From Phycisphaerales bacterium (lineage in GTDB: Bacteria; Planctomycetota; Phycisphaerae; Phycisphaerales; SM1A02), in the NCBI GenBank assembly GCA_029245245.1, contig JAQWPT010000011.1, positions 1 to 64,000 of the forward strand: a DNA stretch of 64,000 bases, read 5' to 3'. The stretch's first letter is position 1. Every line of letters begins with the position of its first letter. The translations under genes were made by a program, and so were the position numbers. The notes below the pieces were generated by a model, which searched no databases, was not told the DNA's origin, and saw only the letters and a program-made list of their open reading frames with translations. Positions 59,331 through 64,000 of the stretch are shown here, piece after piece.

Positions 59331-62276
59331 ATGCACCTGCCCCAACGCGTACAACCTGATGAACAGGGTCGAATCGAGGCGATTCAACAGGCCCTGGCAT
59401 CCCGCATCCGGGGCGAGGTCCGGTTTGGCCGCCATGACCGGCTCCTGTACGCGACCGATGCCAGCCTCTACCAGGTGGAGCCACTGGGGGTCGTCGTGCC
59501 CCGGGATGCAGCGGACGTACTCACCACGGTGCAGTGTTGCCGGGAGTTCCAGTTTCCCCTGCTGCCTCGAGGGGGGGGAACGTCGCTCTCGGGGCAGACC
59601 GTCAATCGGGCCATTGTGCTTGACTGCTCGGCCTGGATGACGGGGATCAATGTAGATCTCGAGCACGGGGTCCTGGTCGCCGAGCCCGGCGCAGTGCTCG
59701 ACGACGTGAACCGGGCCCTGGCGTCTACGCCCCTGGCATTTGGTCCGGAGGTGTCCTCTTCGGCCCAGGCGACGATCGGCGGGATGATCGCCAACTGCTC
59801 CGCGGGCCTGCATTCGCTGGTGTACGGGATGACCGACGAGCACGTGCTGTCCCTGGACGTGGTTCTGCCCGATGGAAGCACCGTGCACCTGGCCGAGGGC
59901 GCTTCGGAAACCGATCCGGTGGTGGCGGATCTGACCCACCGCGTGGCCGAGATCGTCGCCGAATCGGCGGCACGGATCGATGCCCGGTTCCCCGCGACGC
60001 GCCGCAATGTCGGCGGGTACGCGCTGGGCACCATGCTTCGACAACTGCGGGCCTCGACGCCGGGAACGTACGACCGGATGAACCTTGCTCAGCTCGTGAC
60101 CGGCTCGGAGGGAACGCTGGGTCTCGTGACCAGCGCGAGGATGCGGCTTGTTGCGCGTCCGGCCCGTACCGGGTTGGCGGTACTTGGATTTTCCGACGTG
60201 CACTCGGCCATGCAGTGCTTGACGAAGATTCTCGCGGCTGGCCCTTCGGCGGTCGAGCTGCTCGATGCAACCGTGATCGATGCGGCGGCCGCACACGCGC
60301 AGTATCGGGAACTCCTTGAACTCCTTCCGGAGATCGACGGACGGACCGCGCCGGTGGTGCTGTACGTCGACTTCTTCGCCGACGACGAAGCATCCCTGGT
60401 CTCCAGTCTCGATCAGTTGAAGCGATCCGTTCCCCACGCGACGTTCGTGGCCTGCACGGATGCTGCATCGCAGCAACGCCTCTGGTTTCTTCGCAAGGTG
60501 TCATTGGGACTGATTGCCGGGTCCAGGGGGGATGAAAAACCCGTCGGGATGCTCGAGGACATGGCGGTGCCGCCGGAGTCGCTCTGTGCGTTCCAGCAGG
60601 ACATTGATTCGATGCTTCGCCGGCATGGCTTGGAGGCCACCTGGTACGCGCACGCCAGCGTCGGGTTGCTGCACATCCGTCCGAGAATGAACCTGCGTGA
60701 TCGGGCCAACCACGACCTGCTTCGAACGATCGGGCTCGAAGCCGTCGAAATCGTCCGCGGGTATGGAGGAACCGTTTCGGGGGAACATGGAGATGGCCGG
60801 ATCCGCCGGGAGATGGTCAACGCCTTCTATGGTCCGGAACTGGTGGAGGTCTTCCGTCGCATCAAGTCCGTCTTCGATCCTGCAGGCATGCTCAATCCCG
60901 GCATCATCGTCGGCGAGCCGGGCCCGATGCAGGACCTCCGTCTGTTTCCCCATGGGCATTCACTGGACGCCAGGGTCGATGACACCTGTTTCGATTGGAG
61001 CCAGGAGGGTGGACTGACCGCCGCATCCGAGGCGTGCAATGGCAACGGCCTCTGCCGTCGGTCGGGAACGGGCGCGATGTGCCCCTCGTACCGGGCGACA
61101 CGTGATGAGCGCCACGCAACGCGTGGGCGAGGCAATGCACTGCGGCTCGCCATCACCGGACAGTTCGTTGGTGATGGAACACCGGACTTCGACGATGCCG
61201 ACACCATGGAGACGCTTGACCTCTGTCTCGGCTGCAAGGCCTGTCGATACGAGTGTCCGAGCCACGTGGATGTCACGAAACTCAAGGCCGAATACGAGGC
61301 CCAGCGATTTCGAAGCGGGCGGCGTGTGTCTCTGGGTGATCGACTTGTGGGCCATGTCCGAACCATCAACCGGCTGGGGTCGCTCATTGCACCGGTGGCC
61401 AACGCACTGCAGGCAACGCCACCGTTTTCGTGGATCGTTCGTCGCATGCTCGATGTGGCGCCCCGTCGGACGCTTCCGGCATTTTCCCGCTCGATTCATG
61501 GTTGGATGCGCCGGCGGTCCGTGAACGTCGATGCTCCGGTGGTGTTCCTGCTGCCTGATTGCTTCACCACCTACGGCGAAACGGGAATCGCCCGCAGCGC
61601 CGTGGAACTGCTGGAGGCGTTCGGGTACCGGGTGATCCTGCCGGAGATGGGTTGCTGTGGTCGGACGCGCTGCAGCACGGGCATGCTGGATGCGGCTCGC
61701 CGGACCATCGAACGTTCCGCGGCTGCATTGATGCGGGCCATCGCTGCCCACGAACCCGTCGCCGTACTGGGCACCGAGCCCAGCTGCGTCACGACACTGC
61801 AGCAGGAATGGGTCGAACTGAATACCGATGTTGCTCCAGCGGATCGGAATCGGATCGCGGCGATGACATCGACCGTCGAGCACTTCATCGTCACGGCCTG
61901 GGACCGACACCCACATCGGCCGGACTTCTCGCCCGATGCGTCGACCCTGCCGCTGCACGTGCATTGCCACCAGAAGCCCGACGGCCAGACCATCGCCGAG
62001 TTCCTGCGTCGCTGTGGCTGGCCGGGTGTCCAGTTGCTTGATTCAGGCTGCTGTGGCATGGCCGGTTCATTCGGATACCACGCCCGGCACTACGACCTGT
62101 CGATGCAGATCGCCGAGCAGTCACTCGGTTCGGCGCTGGGTGATTCCGGTGCCGGCCCAGTCGCCGCCAACGGCACCAGTTGCCGCCACCAGATTCACGA
62201 TGCCTTTGCCCGTGGTTCCAGTCATCCCGTCGAGTTGGCCATGCAGCGGCTCGTTTCCGGTGGTGGCAGCACATGA
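59331..62276 (+). CDS. YdiJ-like FAD-linked oxidase with Fe-S and CCG domains
   Basis: The 981-residue protein is a fused FAD and iron-sulfur dehydrogenase of the GlcD/GlpC, YdiJ-like type, which oxidises 2-hydroxy acids such as D-lactate or D-2-hydroxyglutarate. A PCMH FAD domain (about 40-270) contains L-L-P-R-G-G-G-T-S-L-S-G near residue 76 and T-G-S-E-G-T-L-G near 258. An FAD-oxidase C domain follows to about 530. Two 4Fe-4S motifs, C-N-G-N-G-L-C (about 570) and C-L-G-C-K-A-C-R-Y-E-C-P (about 635), precede two CCG cysteine-rich domains, with G-C-C-G-R near 770 and S-G-C-C-G-M near 905. GGAG eight bases before the ATG supports the start. It overlaps the HAD gene by ATGA. Confidence 0.93.
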   Translation: MHLPQRVQPDEQGRIEAIQQALASRIRGEVRFGRHDRLLYATDASLYQVEPLGVVVPRDAADVLTTVQCCREFQFPLLPRGGGTSLSGQTVNRAIVLDCSAWMTGINVDLEHGVLVAEPGAVLDDVNRALASTPLAFGPEVSSSAQATIGGMIANCSAGLHSLVYGMTDEHVLSLDVVLPDGSTVHLAEGASETDPVVADLTHRVAEIVAESAARIDARFPATRRNVGGYALGTMLRQLRASTPGTYDRMNLAQLVTGSEGTLGLVTSARMRLVARPARTGLAVLGFSDVHSAMQCLTKILAAGPSAVELLDATVIDAAAAHAQYRELLELLPEIDGRTAPVVLYVDFFADDEASLVSSLDQLKRSVPHATFVACTDAASQQRLWFLRKVSLGLIAGSRGDEKPVGMLEDMAVPPESLCAFQQDIDSMLRRHGLEATWYAHASVGLLHIRPRMNLRDRANHDLLRTIGLEAVEIVRGYGGTVSGEHGDGRIRREMVNAFYGPELVEVFRRIKSVFDPAGMLNPGIIVGEPGPMQDLRLFPHGHSLDARVDDTCFDWSQEGGLTAASEACNGNGLCRRSGTGAMCPSYRATRDERHATRGRGNALRLAITGQFVGDGTPDFDDADTMETLDLCLGCKACRYECPSHVDVTKLKAEYEAQRFRSGRRVSLGDRLVGHVRTINRLGSLIAPVANALQATPPFSWIVRRMLDVAPRRTLPAFSRSIHGWMRRRSVNVDAPVVFLLPDCFTTYGETGIARSAVELLEAFGYRVILPEMGCCGRTRCSTGMLDAARRTIERSAAALMRAIAAHEPVAVLGTEPSCVTTLQQEWVELNTDVAPADRNRIAAMTSTVEHFIVTAWDRHPHRPDFSPDASTLPLHVHCHQKPDGQTIAEFLRRCGWPGVQLLDSGCCGMAGSFGYHARHYDLSMQIAEQSLGSALGDSGAGPVAANGTSCRHQIHDAFARGSSHPVELAMQRLVSGGGST

Positions 62277-62947
62277 GCATGCGGCCCGAACTCGTGCTCT
62301 TCGATATCGCGGGAACACTGATCCACGACTCTTCCCGGACCGTCGATGCCTACCGCGTGGTGCTGGATGCCGAAGGCATTCCCATGAATCCCGACTGGAT
62401 CCGGGAGCGCATCGGCTGTTCCAAGGCGGCGGTCTTCACCGAACTGCTCGGCATGCATGGGCGTTCGCCGGACGCGGCGCAGGGCCTGGCCCGCCGCTTT
62501 GCGCAGGCCCTCGAGGCGTCGATGGCCGTCGATCCGCCTGAGCCCTTTCCCGAGGTGGATGACCTCCTCGCCTTGCTCTGCCGGGCGGACATCCCCGTGG
62601 CACTGATCACGGGATTCGATGCGGGGACGGCCGAGTTCATCCGCGGAATCTGCCAGTGGCCCGTGCATGCCGTGGTGGGTTCCGACGAGGTCGCTCACGG
62701 CCGGCCGGCTCCCGACCTGGTACTGGAAGCCATGAGGCGTTGCGACATTGCAGCGGTTTCGCACGTCGCCGTGGTGGGGGATACCCCCCGGGACCTCCAG
62801 CTTGGAGTGGCCGCTGGATGCGGTTGGAACATCGGTGTTGCAAGCGGGTCCTACAGCATGAAGGAACTTCGCCTGCATGCCCACACGCACGTGCTTGGGT
62901 CCCTGGAGGAATTGCCCGAGGCGATCGGGCTTCGAGGTGTAGACTGA
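62273..62947 (+). CDS. HAD-family hydrolase, phosphonatase-like
   Basis: The 224-residue protein is a HAD phosphatase with nucleophile motif F-D-I-A-G-T-L near residue 10, L-I-T-G-F (motif II) near 105 and V-V-G-D-T-P-R-D (motif IV) near 165. The A-G-T variant instead of D-G-T is typical of phosphonoacetaldehyde-hydrolase-like members, but the helical cap gives no proof of substrate. Start codon ATG overlaps the previous stop, so it is co-translated with the dehydrogenase. It could remove a damaging phosphorylated metabolite from the same pathway. Confidence 0.88.
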   Translation: MSMRPELVLFDIAGTLIHDSSRTVDAYRVVLDAEGIPMNPDWIRERIGCSKAAVFTELLGMHGRSPDAAQGLARRFAQALEASMAVDPPEPFPEVDDLLALLCRADIPVALITGFDAGTAEFIRGICQWPVHAVVGSDEVAHGRPAPDLVLEAMRRCDIAAVSHVAVVGDTPRDLQLGVAAGCGWNIGVASGSYSMKELRLHAHTHVLGSLEELPEAIGLRGVD

Positions 62948-62951
62948 GCCC

Positions 62952-63782
62952 ATGATTCGACTGCTGCTGATACCGTTGTTGTCCCTCCCGCTGCTCCAAT
63001 GTGGTTGTCACCGTGTCGTCGGCACGGGGCGAGCGCAGGTCAACATGCTGTCCGAGTCGCAGGAAGCGGCACTGGGACGCGAGACGTTCGAGGCAGCGAC
63101 GGCCAATGCGACGATCGTTCGAACCGGTCCGGATGCGGAGATGGTCCGTCGCGTCGGGATGCGCATCGTCCGTGCTGCGAGCGAACTGTATCCCTCGAAC
63201 CCGGCCGATCGCTACGACTGGACATTCGTGCTTCTCAAGGATGACATCGTCAACGCCTGGGCGGCACCCGGAGGCAAGGTCGCGGTGTACAGCGGGCTGC
63301 TTTCCGTGACGAAGGATGAGGCGGGATTGGCCGTGGTCCTCGGCCACGAGGTCGCCCACGTGCTCGCACGACACAGTGGTGAACAGGTCAGCCAGGCCTT
63401 GATCATGAACGGGGCGCTGACGATCGGCTCCTCTGCGCTTGGTGACATGGACCCGGCATCACGTGAACTGGTGATGCAGGCCATGGGAGCTGGCAGTCAC
63501 TACGGGGTGGCATTGCCGTTCAGTCGGCTGCATGAGGCGGAGGCGGACGAGATCGGCCTCTTTCTCACGGCAGAAGCGTGCTACGACCCGCGTGCCGCCA
63601 TCGGGGTCTGGAAGCGGATGTCGGCATTGAGCTCGTCGCGGCCGCCGGAGTTCCTCTCGACCCACCCTGATCCGGACAACCGGATCGAAGAACTGTCGGA
63701 ACTCATGCCTGGAGCAATGGCGATCTACGAGCGTTGCGGTGCGTCGGATTCCCGCTCCGGTCGATCCGGTGGTCGCAACTGA
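62952..63782 (+). CDS. M48-family metalloprotease lipoprotein
   Basis: The 276-residue protein has a lipobox (L-L-Q-C near residue 17) and an M48 protease domain. Zinc motif G-H-E-V-A-H near residue 135, the downstream E-A-E-A-D-E-I-G near 195 and the S-T-H-P-D-P-D-N-R-I-E segment near 240 are conserved. It resembles LoiP and YcaL/BepA-type proteases that survey outer-membrane proteins. It begins four bases after the HAD gene and is probably in the same transcript. The Ser-Gly-rich tail is unusual. Confidence 0.92.
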   Translation: MIRLLLIPLLSLPLLQCGCHRVVGTGRAQVNMLSESQEAALGRETFEAATANATIVRTGPDAEMVRRVGMRIVRAASELYPSNPADRYDWTFVLLKDDIVNAWAAPGGKVAVYSGLLSVTKDEAGLAVVLGHEVAHVLARHSGEQVSQALIMNGALTIGSSALGDMDPASRELVMQAMGAGSHYGVALPFSRLHEAEADEIGLFLTAEACYDPRAAIGVWKRMSALSSSRPPEFLSTHPDPDNRIEELSELMPGAMAIYERCGASDSRSGRSGGRN

Positions 63783-64000
63783 TCACGGGGTTCCGGGGCC
63801 CCGGCCCGGGACAGGGGGCGGAGGAGGACCAAATCCAGGTTGTGGGCGCCCTTCGCCCTCCGGGGGAGGTCCGTGTGGCTGCTTGCTTCCCTTGCCCTGG
63901 TCCATGTTGCCGCGCTGCGTTCTCATCCAATCGTGGAAGGCCCGGTTCTCCTCGCGGGAGAGCGTGCCATCGCCGTCGACGTCGAACTGCTGTCGCATTG
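63783..64000 (-). CDS. EF-hand protein with Pro-rich tail, 5' end outside window
   Basis: The open frame continues past the right edge of the window, so the N-terminus is missing. An EF-hand loop D-V-D-G-D-G-T-L-S-R-E-E is visible near the left of the fragment. It is followed by a charged helix and a Pro/Gly-rich C-terminus (G-F-G-P-P-P-P-P-V-P-G). Calcium-binding, secreted or surface function is likely for this type, but the family is not assigned. It is convergent with the M48 gene and abuts its stop codon. Confidence 0.65.
   Translation of the reverse strand, partial: MRQQFDVDGDGTLSREENRAFHDWMRTQRGNMDQGKGSKQPHGPPPEGEGRPQPGFGPPPPPVPGRGPGTP

Overview
The window is about 64 kb of roughly 60% GC bacterial chromosome, densely coding on both strands. 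Several features suggest a planctomycete of the Phycisphaerae type, probably marine. Five secreted proteins end in a duplicated Ca-binding, dockerin-like motif finishing in W-G-x-C. Three more carry a P-A-P-G or P-G-P anchor followed by Arg-rich tails, like PEP-CTERM proteins. Two outer-membrane porins share a conserved N-terminal coiled-coil motif. There are also DUF1080 and cytochrome c proteins and an FHA-ECF sigma fusion. The taxonomic call is an inference from these families; no rRNA gene is present.

Layout. 0-5 kb: carB, then nuoH standing apart from any other complex I gene. 5-9 kb: two tandem porins separated by terminators and a 10-bp polypurine tandem repeat. 9-12 kb (minus): LysM/L,D-transpeptidase, 5-formyl-THF cyclo-ligase and rarA. 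12-17.5 kb (plus): a tight block of glmS, folP, trxA and a secreted S9-like protein whose catalytic triad looks lost. 17.6-22.1 kb: tRNA-Ala, a small membrane protein, a dockerin-bearing metalloprotease, a small hypothetical protein, tRNA-Glu and a 55-aa protein. 22.1-25.5 kb (minus): the CP-ATP-grasp, alpha-E and transglutaminase operon. 25.6-26.9 kb: a 54-aa membrane protein and a PqiA-like protein. 26.9-30.7 kb (minus): a cytochrome c protein and a propeller/DUF1080 protein.

30.9-37.9 kb is the most accessory-looking block. It holds an S1-type secreted protease with duplicated Cys-rich modules, followed by two large paralogous secreted proteins of no recognised family. All three end in the dockerin-like tail, and palindromes or hairpins precede each start. 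37.9-39.9 kb: panD, dCMP deaminase and the FHA-sigma fusion. 39.9-49.6 kb: a PmoA/DUF1080 protein, an indoleamine dioxygenase, an EamA transporter, a TauE/SafE permease, a lipoprotein resembling D-glucuronyl C5-epimerase, a nuclease/phosphatase-fold lipoprotein, a DUF1570 protein and a small lipoprotein. A 456-bp structured gene-free stretch lies within this region.

49.7-55.2 kb: xylose isomerase, two adjacent PEP-CTERM-like paralogs, a subtilisin-like protease with the dockerin-like tail and a third PEP-CTERM-like protein. 55.3-59.1 kb: a lipid-linked sugar set consisting of a flippase-like membrane protein, a GT87 transferase, a polysaccharide deacetylase and a GT2 transferase. 59.3-64 kb: a YdiJ-like FAD/Fe-S dehydrogenase, a HAD hydrolase, an M48 lipoprotein and the start of an EF-hand protein.

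The best candidates for undescribed biology are the W-G-x-C tail system with its paired proteases and paralogous substrates (or structural proteins), the FHA-ECF sigma fusion, and the GT2/deacetylase/GT87 set that may add an amino sugar to a surface glycan or lipid.
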